Below, in pieces: positions 9,261-21,400 of a stretch of DNA of 64,000 nucleotides. The translations under genes and the position numbers were made by a program. The first letter of the stretch is position 1. Every line of letters begins with the position of its first letter. The stretch spans positions 4,216,001 to 4,280,000 of the forward strand of contig NC_003076.8 of NCBI RefSeq assembly GCF_000001735.4, read 5' to 3'. Under the pieces are notes generated by a model, which was given only the letters and a program-made list of their open reading frames with translations, did no database searches and had not been told where the DNA came from. This stretch comes from Arabidopsis thaliana. Lineage: Eukaryota > Streptophyta > Magnoliopsida > Brassicales > Brassicaceae.

Positions 9261-11152
9261 TCACATATCCATGTCGGCAAAGATCTCTTCATCCTCTTCA
9301 TATGGAGGACTGTCAGTGAGAAATGCATCATTTGCCAGGTTACTGCAACAAAACATTTTTCGAGTTGGAAGTACTTTTTAAGAAGAAGACAGTGAGAGAG
9401 AAAGACAACTTGGTAGGATGACAATCATCTAACCTCGTGCAGGAGAAACGAAAACCCGCAACGCGCTTCAGTTTTCGGTTGTAGAATAAGAAACAGAAAG
9501 ACCATCTGGATGTGAACCAAAAGAAAAAGAAAGCAGCCTTTTAGTTGACAGTCAGGCTAGGATCTCTGAATAGGCTTTTAGAAAAAAGAAAGTTGTTGTA
9601 ACTCACATTGCTCCTTCCTCGAGGAAAGGATCAGCATTAGGATTTGGATTGTAAACATATATCTCACATTCAGCTAGTTTTACGACCTGTATCACATTTG
9701 CATGATTTAGTTCTTTCCATTACACTTGCCCAGGTTCTAAGATTCCTTATTACAGGGAACTTACCTCATCAAGAGCCTTGTAGATCACCTCAAGAAGGGA
9801 ACCATCCTCATTCCTCTCAGTCCATTCCTATAGAGTAATTAGGAGAATACATATATTCTACATAAGCTTATGTGCATCACAATCCATTACATTATCGTCC
9901 TTTAAAGAAACTTGATGGAACATCGAATCGGATTGTTGAAGAAGGGTGAAAGTGATTCTCCCTTGCAAAAACAAGCTTTTTCTAGTTTCCATCCAAACAG
10001 AAAATAATTAACACTTAAGAGTACCTTAGAAGCTTCAAACATATAGTTGTTAAAAATCTGCTTAAAGGTGTCCCAGCTTTCCTCCGAGAAAAACTGATGT
10101 GCTTTGACAGCGCTGGAAACGAGAAAATAGAAAGAAAAAAAATGCGATGGTGATAGAGTTATATACATGGACGTAGTTCAATCAAACACTTGAGACACAA
10201 CAAGTTTGTTTTAGATTTTGGGAAATGGAGAGAATTGAACTCTCAGCTTCTACAGTTCAATGAACCGTTGGTCAAACCTTATGACAACACTCCCAGACAT
10301 ATTTAAAGGGGGGATTATATAGCGGGTTGCCATATCGCCCAAGAAGCTGACAATGACATTACCCATAATCCCCCCCTTCATAAAAGGAAACATAGTTTTC
10401 CCTTCAGGTTTACAACACACACAATTACCTGAAATCGTAGTCCGGATACATTTGATAGAGCGTAAGAACCAAGTAGATCAAAGCCTTTCGACTGAAATAA
10501 GCACCCAGATATAAGACGTTAAGACGTATAAATATCATTTAAAAAAGGGGTCAAAAAGAAAAACTCTGTAACTTAAACTCTTACCTTGATCTGCTTAACA
10601 AGAGATCAACGGGTGAAGAAGAGTCGGTGTCAGAAGATTTCCCAAGATAATCAAGCATCTGAGTTCAAGGGAGAGGAGCAACAATAGATAAAACAACTAG
10701 GTCAACGCAAGCAGCAACTGTACACATTCAATGATTCAAGTCCAAAACACATGCTTGATTGCAATTATTAGATGCAAGTCAATTGCAATCAAATGAATAC
10801 CTCATTCTCCAAACTAAGAGACAATCTTTTATCACTTCCTGCATGTTTGCCTATCAAAAACAAAAACAAAAAGCTTTAGCTTGTTTTCCTTGTAGCCCAG
10901 AACAATAATTGATAGAGAGAACACAAACAGGTGCTTCTTACAAGAATAAGCTTCCAAGCAACCTTTGATAGTCCTTTCCCCGAGATTAAGATGACCCAGA
11001 AAAACATTCAATCTGGAAGCAAAGGTTTTCAATATCATATAAATATTCCAACATAGGAAAAATCTGATTCTCATAATTCACAAAAAACTAGAAATAACTC
11101 AAAAAAAAAGAAGGTTTAACCTGTCTAGGTTAGTGTACTCCAAGAACTTCAT
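9261..11152 (-). CDS. MAF1: MAF1-like repressor of RNA polymerase III
   Basis: Ten minus-strand exons join in frame: 11121-11152, 10942-11012, 10801-10850, 10585-10658, 10429-10491, 10025-10112, 9765-9827, 9607-9686, 9434-9505 and 9261-9342, giving 224 aa. The protein starts MKFLEYTNLDRLNVFL, the conserved MAF1 N-terminal box. It contains YPDYDFSAVKAHQFF and VYNPNPNADPF, and ends with an acidic tail. MAF1 binds Pol III and represses tRNA and 5S transcription under stress, controlled by TOR-pathway phosphorylation in yeast and animals. In the expected WSFNFFFYN box this copy reads WSFCFLFYN. A 5' UTR intron runs about 11202-11535. The intron at 10113-10428 holds a tRNA-like sequence and an inverted repeat. 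Confidence 0.95.
10220..10294 (-). tRNA. tRNA-like sequence in a MAF1 intron, probably degenerate
   Basis: The minus strand folds as a 75-nt cloverleaf. A 7-bp acceptor stem pairs GGGAGTG with CATTTCC, using two G-U pairs. The D arm is GTCATAAGGTTTGAC, with the GG of the D loop. The T arm is GAGAG-TTCAATT-CTCTC, matching TTCRANY. The weak part is the anticodon arm: the best 5-bp stem (ACGGT/ACTGT) gives the loop TCATTGA, which lacks the near-universal T33. It could be a decayed nuclear tRNA gene, an organelle-derived tRNA, or the head of a tRNA-derived SINE. It is antisense to nothing and lies on the same strand as MAF1. Confidence 0.45.
10306..10378. repeat. GC-capped inverted repeat in a MAF1 intron
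   Basis: AAGGGGGGATTAT at 10306-10318 is matched by its reverse complement, with one extra C, at 10365-10378. About 46 bases separate the arms, and these contain GCGGGTTGC and CATATCGCCC. Such a stable stem inside a short intron is unusual here. It abuts the tRNA-like sequence, so both may belong to one inserted element. No clear target-site duplication is visible. Confidence 0.5.
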
Positions 11153-14100
11153 GATAGCAGCGGCTAGATCCTCCAGAAAGATGCGATAAACAATGATAAA
11201 CCTAAGAATTTTAGACAGAGCAGATAATTTCAGCTTATGCAAAATTATCACAGATCTAGCTGAAACTAAAGTTTGAAGTTAAACAAGTCCAAAATCTGTA
11301 TAAGAGCATAATTGAAGAACCAGACCATAATAACATGAAGAACACCAAATGAATGCCTCGATTTCGAAACCCTAAATTCAACTAAAAATGTAAAATACGA
11401 GACGCGAAAGTGAAATATATAGACTCTCGACTACAAAAAAAACCAGATATATAACCGAAAATTTGAATAAAAACGGTAATAGAATTGGAATTCGAAATAC
11501 CCTGTAATTGCTAGACACTAGAGAGAAACGATTACCTGAAAAAACGATGGTGGAAGGAAAAGGCGTAAATTGCTCCGCTTGTGTTTTTCTCTTTCTATTA
11601 CGAGGCTAAGATCTCCCACGTGCGAAAGATCCGTATATGCTTTGTGGACAGCGAAGCATCTGAATCTCAATGATGAACTGCGTGCCGTTTCCATGATATT
11701 ACATGGGCCGTCTGAAATTGGGTCGTTAATTTCCAAAATTTGTATTTCTTTGAACCGATTCAGTAACAAAACTTGGTAAAGAGTTTCTCCCAAGAAAATA
11801 AATTCGTTATATTGTTAGATAGGTAAACACGAGATTCATGTTGTATACCTTCGAAATTAATTGATTTATCCAAACTGGACGGCATTACATGATGGCCTCA
11901 ATTCAGGTGGACCACGTTAACGTATTAATAAACCATAATACTTTTTGTAAGATTTTCTTATTTTGTTTTCACTTATCAAATCAGTGGCATTGATTTTATT
12001 TTGTGGGTTTGATTTGAATGTTATGGCATTAGGTTTTTTCGTACTTAAACCTACTTAGATATTGTCTAAAGGTAAAACTTCAAAGACATGAGCATGAGCA
12101 ATAAGACGAGTTAGGATTTCATTTGAAATGAAAATTCTATTGGTATTCGTGATTTTGTAACAATTAATTATTTTCATTTCAATATCTTGCTATTCGAATT
12201 TACACTTTCTGGTTTGACCTAAAATTAATTTATTATCTAGCTTATTTTGGACTTTAATTTAACCGTGTGATTCTGAACTTTGTTTCGGGTTTAGGAACGG
12301 AAAAAGTGAGACCATGTTTCAGTCGAAACCAATTTACCACCTTGAACGAAGGCTTACATATTTTTAGTTTTATATTTTTTATAATCTGAGCATTTTCTTG
12401 GAGTAGAAAACAAAATAACGTGTACTGGAAAAGCAAGATATGTATCAAATTTAAAATAGGATGGAAGTGGCAGATGGTCATGATTGCGATTCTGGATGGA
12501 CACTCTCTGTGTTATAGGCTCCATGCGAAAACAACAACCAAAGAATAATTTTAGCTTATGGTTTTCTGTCTTAGTTCGTTTCTTGTCTTTTATGTCTTCC
12601 AAATATTCTCTCTGTATATATATTATATAAAACAAAATAAAAAGATACTTAAGACATTATAGGGTAAGTCATTGTAAAAAAATAGACGGCATCCAATGAT
12701 ATGCAAACCATGAATTGTCGAAAAGATAAGTATAAAAATTGGACCAAAATAATGATTTATTTCAGTGCAATTTTGAGTTACCATATCCAACTTTAGACAT
12801 GAAAAAATATATGTAAATACTATCAATGTTGCTATTATATGAATATCATCGTCAACAATTTACCGTTGTAGCAGAGGGTTAATTAGCTAAAGGAGCCACT
12901 AAGGTAGCAGCAGAAGCTACGGCAAGATCTCTTTGGAAGTCACAATTCATAATTACTCGGGTTAATTTTCTATTTTGGTTGTCTCCTCTTTATAATTTTG
13001 TATGTGGGAGGTTTTGTGTTTTACATGAGCATTACAACAAATATTTGAGTCCATTTGTGTAACCATTTTTCATCCTTTTAGTAATAAATTTATCAAAAGA
13101 AAAAATGTATTGTTAAACAAATATCAACGAAGTGAACACAACAGTATGCATATTGTTGGTTTGTTGTTGTTTGACGAATTACCATGACTTAGCCACATCA
13201 TATACATATGACATTTCTAGTGCTTTGATTTGATTGTTCACTTATTTAGGCAGTCATTATTTGTAAACGTATACATGTGTGTGTGTGTGTGGTTCAGCAT
13301 AATATAATAACAAGAGAAATTAAAATAGAAAATATTGCGATCAACTTTAATCTACATATGTCAGAGAATGAATATATACCTAATTTAGTGGAGTTTTGTA
13401 TAGATAAAAAAAAAGAGAGAGAGAGAGAATCCCGCGTGGGCCGCAACTTAAAAACATGAAAAATACTTGGAATCAAAAGAAGTAAGTTGATACAGAAATT
13501 TGATTTGACCATTGAACGAGAGAGTTGATAATATTCTATGAATGCACATGTATCGGTGTATCTCTCTATGTATTTAAGTTGTAAAGTAGAATATATTCGT
13601 TAAGACGTGAAGAGGAAAGAGGTGGTTGTAAATAAAGGGGACATGCAATGCAGAAAGAGAGAGAAAGTTTTGTTTCTTTTACAACATTGGAATGATAACT
13701 CTTCCACTCAACTTCACAATATGCCTCAAAATTTACTTGTCCCAATAAGCCTGCCTAAAGGCACCTTTCTTCCAATATGCATGTCCAAATTTATACATAA
13801 AACAACAAATACTCGCATAAAAAATTTGATGATCAAGCGATCGATACTGTTACGTCTACGGCTATATATATATTTTTTTCATATGTGGACTACAATGTAT
13901 ACAAAAAATGTGTAACCCTTTTTTGTCATGTATAAAGATTTGTTTCCAACTCGGTTGTTATGTCAAATTGTAATTTTGCAAATTTGGTGACAATTAATTA
14001 CAAACATCAACTCCGCATCCCAACTCATGTATTGATCAATTTAGCAAAACAAACATCATTTTGAGTAAAAATCTTTATCCAACCTTAGGATCATGATGTA

Positions 14101-17054
14101 CAAACGATCGATCACTTAGCCAACTCTTTTTCTCATTTCTGTTTTCAGTAAATGATCTTGGAAATAAACAAAAGGAATCTTTGCTTTATTTGTATCTGAG
14201 ATTTTGTCTTTTCCCTTACTTGGCCCCATGAATATTATTTCTTAGTACACACGTATACATATTGTTATGTATATATTAGTGATTTAGTTCTAAGTTCAAA
14301 AGTTTATTGGAATAGATATAGTCTGCAACATTAGCTAACATTTTTCTACGGTTCTACCATCTACTACAAAGTATAACTTCACTCTAATGTATGGAAAATA
14401 AAATAATTAAATGGCATAGTCACGTAAGCGAAAAAAAAAATGAACAACCCATTCAAAAATGAAATAAAATCAAAGAGTTATTGTTTGTGTAGACATCCAA
14501 GCTCAAACAGTTTTACATAATTCTATTTTGGTGTATCGTTCCTTTATAGTAACAGGACTTTGATGTTATCATTTTAAAACCTTTTGTTTTCAAACACAAA
14601 AGGGATAAAGCTTTTTTGTGGTTTGATTCAAAGGCTAAGTCATTTCATGCCCCATGCAATGTCACCAAAGGCCACGCCTCTCAACCTTTTCATTCCCCTT
14701 TTCCACCAAAAGCTGATTCTCTCCCTCTCTTTGCATGTATATATATGTCCTCTTGATGTAATACACTGTTCTTTATTGACCATGCACTAATGTTGATATC
14801 TAAGAGTGTCTTGAAGAAATATTTCTTATTAGAAAAGCTGAAATGTGCATACTGGCAACAAGGGAAACATTCAAAACTAATTGAGGTGGAAAAACTGTTA
14901 AGTCTTTATGATCATATCATACTATCCATCTCAAATGTGATATGGGTCTACGGTCTACCTCAATTGTTTGTATATACTTTTACGTTTACATTTAGTGTGT
15001 AATTGTTTCAGATAAACCCAAATTTTCACCACATTTAAAACAAATTTTCTTAACCTGATTTTTTACTTGGGAGAGTCAGCTTGGCCGAGTCACTCGTACT
15101 AGATTTGCCAAAAACACTATTCTTAACCTAACTTTTCTATTCGAAAAAATCTTTTTAAGATCTAAAGAACGCTTAGAACTTATAGAGGTACATCTTGAAA
15201 CACTTTCTAGCTAGCCAATATAAAGATATTTCCAAGCTAGAAGGAGTGGAAAATGAGGTGAAGATACTAAGACATCTTTTAGAAACTCGTTCTGCTGTTT
15301 TGTTTTTTGTTTCCTATTCTTATGTTTTTTTTTTCTTCTTTTAAATGATGTTATTGTTTTTACTAGGGGATATATGATCACTAGTAAGGGCTTGCTATGA
15401 TACGATCTATACTTATTTAGAGTGTGATCAACTATCTCATTGAACTGTGATATGAGCTTTTATTCTAGTTTGACTGATGCCTTGTTGAGGATTTAAGTAG
15501 GATAAAGTTTCTTAATGAACACCAATGTGATTGGGATATAAACAATAGTGGACCAAACAAAGGTTGAAGATCATCTATGAGCAGTTGGAGAATCCATTTG
15601 AATATTAATCATCATTACCACATGAGTTTCCACCAGAGAGGTCCCCTTATTCATATAACTCTTCTAATATTAATTGCACATTTTGATCAGCTAGCCAGAG
15701 TCAAAGTTCTAGATATATATATTGGAGAACCAACCTAATCGACCGTTTTTATACATGCATGATGAAATGAGAGACGTACGCACTTGCTCCTCAAGTCCCT
15801 TTACATCCCCAACTCGTACGAACTACTCCAAATGTTCTTTTTACTACTATCAGATTTTGAGCTCTAGCCTTAAAGCCACAGAGAATGAACGATGAGATGT
15901 CTTGTAGTACTTGAGACCATTCAGAATGAGCTGAAGTCTTCACTTTACTTTTGTGTCTTAACTTCGATAGATTAGACAATCTTGTTAACTTCTGAGAGAG
16001 GGTCTCTCACACTTAACATTTTCTAGCCACTTAGTTCAACAATGTTGCACTATCAACACGAGGTCATTTGGAGCAGATTGGGATATAAATTGGTTTTCCT
16101 ATTTTATTAGGAAATGTACTAGCTCAAGATTGTTGGGGAGCACATGCTTCTTAATAGAAGTACAATTCCATGAGAAACCAATGTCTCTCAAAGCATCACA
16201 AGTCTGTATGTTTTGCTGTATGATCTCGGGAAATGAGCTTTTAACCCAAAACATCATCATTTTCGGTGCATGCCAAACTCCTTCAAGTGTCTTTTTTTTT
16301 TTAATTCTTTAATCAGTGACTTAAATATTCATAGTTTTCATTTAGGAATAATTAAGTATTAGTCTTGGGATTATTAAACACTTCATATCTAAATAATTGA
16401 AATTTGACAGGTCTAATGTCATCATGCCTCGCACTCCACTCGTCTCGTTTTCTGGCTTTACTGATAAACCCAGCTTTTATTTAATTTTAACCGAGAAATA
16501 CCCAAAACAAACATATTTAGAAAGGGGAAGTTCTTTATCTGTTTAAAGACAACACACATTAGAAAAGAAAAAAAAAATTGAACTTCAGAAAAACGTAATA
16601 TGCATATATAATTTGACTCGGTCAACTTATTGAAAGTACGTCAAATCAAACAAATCATGGAACTAAAATGAAAATCCGAAGTTATAAAATGGTACTCCGG
16701 TCCTCAATTTTATATATATATTTCAATGTATATCTCTTATCATTACAACTAATATATTTTCAAGTTTCTAACAAAATCATGGGAGACGGAAAATAAAAAT
16801 TATATCACGTTTATACAACAGATTACATATATAAGTCTGTACGTAGTTCCTGTCATGTAATATTACGTTGAAAAGATGTTCGAAATATCTGAAAACTTTC
16901 GTTGGCTTGTTGACGCAGGAAAATTACTTGTTATATTCGATTTTAGATTATTGCGGGTCGGGTCCTCCATGCAGCTGGATTGGTTCATTATTAACAATTA
17001 TCTATGTAATTTGTACATTCAATATTAATATTATCATGCTCTTGGAATCAGTCC
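11153..17054. other. MAF1 5' UTR and promoter, then a large gene-poor region
   Basis: 11153-11201 and about 11536-11575 are MAF1 5' UTR exons, judged by splice signals at 11202 and 11535. Beyond about 11800 the sequence is AT-rich with scattered stops. Two weak coding-like relics occur: 12862-12960 (plus; frame reading AKGATKVAAEATARSLWKS before stops) and 15790-16290 (minus; two offset frames with stops). A short TG repeat lies at about 13276-13291. I see no intact gene. Confidence 0.5.
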
Positions 17055-18112
17055 AAGTAATTTGGAGCGATTTGAATGAACTCGCTAGAAATTCTACATA
17101 ATCTTATATGATATTGTTAATTAAGTGACTTTTCTCGTACCGATCGATATATCATATATGTCAACAATATGTGAACAAGTTACGTCGTAAACACTACCAA
17201 ATATATGCGGCAAAAGACCCTGGCCCTCCCCAGGGTGACAAATGTGCTACTAATTTGACGGTTGTGTACGTAAAACAAAATCCATTGCATTCGGAAATGC
17301 ACAAAAAATAAATTTCTATTTAAAAAAAAATTGAATTTTCTCATCATCTTTATAAACATAATTTTTTTAGCCTTTTATTGTTAAAAAATGTTATTAATGA
17401 AATTTTGTTAAAAAAATGTTTAGCCTTACTGTCAAAATTTTAATGTTAAGAAATTCAAAATTTTGTTTGAAGGCCGTGTATATGAATTGGCTGAAAAAGA
17501 AAAGGAAATACGTTTGTGTATGAAACTATGAACGATGTAATACGGAAACATATGTACCGGATTGACCTCATAAAAAGCTTTTCGCATAAGTAATTTAGAG
17601 CGATTTAAATGAACTTTCTAAAAAACGCTATAGTCTTAAATAAAATATTTAAAGTGACTTTCCTCTTACCAATATCAAGAATATGTGGACAAGTAATTAC
17701 GTCGTAAATACTCCCAAGCATAGGCGGCAACAATTCTTGGCCCTCCCCGGAGTGACAAATATGCTACTACGTACTAATCTGACGGTTGTATACATAAATA
17801 AATTTATCGCATTCAGAAATGCACAGAACTAAACTTATATTATGGATTTATAAATATATTTTTTAGAGATAATTTTTATTGTAATGATTCAATCCTACTT
17901 TGCCGTTATATATCTAATATTATTAAATCACATAGTTTCAAGAGATGCAGATAATAAATCTCAATTTCTCTATCTGGAATCTTTCAATTTTGTTTTAAGG
18001 CCGTGTATATGTGGTCGCTGAAAAAGAAAGAAAATACGTTTGTTTTGTGTAGGAATGATGTAATACGAAAACATATGCACCGTTTTGACCGCATAAAAAG
18101 CTTTTCGCATAA
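17055..18112. repeat. ~530-bp tandem duplication upstream of the RAWUL gene
   Basis: Unit A (17055-17587) and unit B (17588-18112) align along their whole length. Both begin AAGTAATTT(G/A)GAGCGATTT. Both carry TTACGTCGTAAA, then TGGCCCTCCCC with a following GTGACAAAT, then CTGACGGTTGT-like and AAATGCACA segments. Both close with GGCCGTGTATATG, a CTGAAAAAGAAA run, and AAAAAGCTTTTCGCATAA. Identity by eye is roughly three quarters, so the duplication is not recent. It ends about 370 bp before the start codon at 18486. Confidence 0.85.
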
Positions 18113-18485
18113 CTAGTGCCCATTACTCTCTATAATTGCAACATTGACCTTTCCTTCTCTCTCTCTTTTTCTCTGCAAAATTTTCATTTCCACAAGATTC
18201 CAAACAAAGAGAATTGATAGAAAGTGAGATTTGCAAAATTTATTCTATCCCTCCTCTTGTCCTCTCTTATCATTAAAACACATATAATCTCTCTCTTTCT
18301 CTCTCTAACTAGCGCCATGACTTCTCATGTCTCCGACCATGCCTCGAGTTCTCGATCTCTTGTCTCCATCTAAGAACCCTAATTTATCTTCACTCCTCCG
18401 TCTCCCCTGATGTTGAGATCATCAATAACCCTTTGCGTCGCTTCTCTCCGGCTTTCTTTGGCTTTTCCGGTCACCGGACTCTGCC

Positions 18486-21400
18486 ATGGTTTCTGCTGCT
18501 GAATCCTCTTCCTCCACGTCAACGCTTCTTCTTCCATGTGCGTTTGCCAACAGTTTTGCTTTTATGAGGTTATTACAAAAAACTCATCACTTCTCTGCCG
18601 TCTCTGAGGACGACGACAACAACAAAGACATTCACTTAGGATCTGATCATCATCAGGCAAAAGATAATAATCATCACCAAGTTTTTAGGAGAGAGTGTAG
18701 TTTCATGGCCGATCAAGAAGAGCCGAGGAGTACTACTTCTAGGTTAAGCTCCAAGGAGGACGACCACGACAACAATAGCAATAACAACAATATTAATAAT
18801 AATAACAACAACGAAGCCGAAGATCATGAGATGAGACAACAAGGGTGGCTCCGGTTAAGCTTAGGTCACGAGGAGGACGTTAAACCGGATCTCGACCATC
18901 GGCAGCAACATCAAACTGATCCAACGGCTAGGAGAGACTCTTTTCTAGAGCTTAACCTTTCCTCTGGCGGTTCAAATAGAGAAGAAGAAGTTGGTCTTCC
19001 ATTGTCATCTCTCTTTCATCATCAGCATCAAGCCGGAGGGATGATGATTAATCCATTGATGTTCCATACAAGGCCTCAGGATATGATTGGTCCTTGGGCG
19101 GCGGCTGCGTTTAGAACGCCTTTTGTCCCACAAAACCTAACACAACCATCATCATCATCATCTGGTTCTTTGATGATGCCATTGATGGGACAGTACTTTG
19201 GTCGCTCTAGTTTTCAGCCGCAGTTAATAGGGAATGATAACCCGGATGGGGTGGCAGGTCCAAGCTCGAGTTTAAGAGTCATTGATCCTCCCAGACGACC
19301 CCATTCCGGCATTTGGTTTCTCCTTCAAGCTTCTCAAAACCAGTAAGTACCCTTAATTTTAATTTGCTAGAGACCATGTTATGTAAGGTCCATATACAAT
19401 CGGTTTTAATCATAATTAAGGTGTTCTGTCAAGATCTTATATATATTTTCAAAGCGTTACAGTTTTTGAAATTTTATTTGGTGGACGTTTTAGGACAGTA
19501 GAACCATTCTTGCCTCAGATTCCAAAGAGCTACTTGAGAATCAAGTAAGTACTCAGTCGTTTATTAAGATTCCACCATTGTCGTTATTTATTCAAAAGTT
19601 AGCTAATTAATAAGAAGTAACCCACAAAACGACGTTAATTTTATCAAAAGTTTATGGCTAATTAATTTTGATGTTCCTGGATTTGGTAGGGACGGGAAGA
19701 TGACTGTTCGACTGTTGATGAAATATTTGGTGAATAAGTTGCGATTGGAGCACGAATCCCAGGTTTTTTCTAATCTCATTTCATTCTTTTAATTTCCCTT
19801 TCTTTAACTTTATTGTTCTAGATTCCATGTACACGTTGCTTGCCGTAACTACAATCTCCTTAGCTTTAAAAAGAAACATCTAAAACGTTACATAAATATA
19901 CCTTTAAGCATTAAAGATAATGAGAATAGTACGATAAAATAGAAACATATATTAGTAAAAGAAAATAAGCAAATGTGGAGAGGGTATATTCATGGGGGTT
20001 GGTGTACTGAGGAACATGACAGCAACATGGGAACTAAATTGCCACAAAAAGTGTCTCCATGTTAATTAGGTCACAAGTAGATGTCATTGCTAGGTATAAG
20101 CCGTTTTTGTTCTTTCTTTGTTTTTATATGTCTATTATCCATTAATTGATTTTCAACCTTTTTCTAGTTTGTCTTACTTGCTCCTTTTTATAGTTTAGGG
20201 GTAATTGATTAACGGTCGTCAGCCATTAATTAATGTCTAATATGATCAAAATTCTCATTAGAGATGAGTGCACCCTTTAATTTATTTATTTTATGCATAT
20301 TATATAAATATATGGCAATCCACCTACCAACCACATTGATTTATAGAATCCATTTTTTTTTTTGCAATTATATATGTGTGTTTTCGTGTAAATGTAAGTA
20401 CATTTTGAAATCAAAATAGTGGTCTTTTTAACCTAATATATATAATCTAGTTTATGAGATTATAATTCTGGATAACTTTTTGTTTATAAGTGTTTTAAGT
20501 TTAGCTACTTCACCGAAAATACAACTAAAGACTCGCATAACCGAAACAAATAGCTCAACTAGTCTGGAGAGATACTGATTATGACGTCATACCGCATAAA
20601 TCAAAAACCTCAGTTCATGGAAACGAATTGTATGTATGCATGTCACATACGTACATGAACATAGACATATATACAAGTACAACTGTTACTATAGCTATAT
20701 CGCACGCTTCGTCTAGAGAGCTAGTTATTATCCCAAATGATGGATACAGTAAAGTAACTTCATATCATATGCATGCTGACTTATTTAAAATCTTACGAGT
20801 CGAATATTTCATGAAACAAAAAGTGTCCTTTCCATTTATTTTTGATGAATGAAATGGAATTCAATCCCTATAATTACGTACGTTGCTTCTCGTGCAAATT
20901 TCAATCATTGATATATGTGCATATATGCGCTCGCTTACCCATAATACGCTATAGTAAAACTTTATGATCCCTGAATTAATAATTACACTAATTCCCAAAG
21001 AATAATTACCAAAAAACAAAAACGAGAATTCTTTTCTATGATAAGGGATAATTCAATATTTCAGTGATTGTAACGTGCATGGAACGTCATTAATATTATG
21101 CTTTTGATAATTACCAAACGATGCAAGCCGCACACACGAATCTTTTCGACGTCGTACGAAATTGCATGAGATACACATTTTAAGATCATCTAACCTTAAT
21201 TTATGTATACATGTGTTTATTTTTTAGAAGAATTTGCTTCCTTCCTTTCTTCCATGCATTTCTATATAGTATAAAATAATGCATAGAAAATACTTAGAGA
21301 TGTGCCAGTATATATATTCTCACTTGCATTTTTTGAAAAAGATTTTAAAGAATGAGACGAATTTAATCAAGATACACTCGATTGTTTGAAATACGTTTGG

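Noticed and set aside
12862..12960. Possible 3' tail of a LINE-type reverse transcriptase
   Set aside because: Only about 20 codons look protein-like before stops. I could not identify the family or boundaries.
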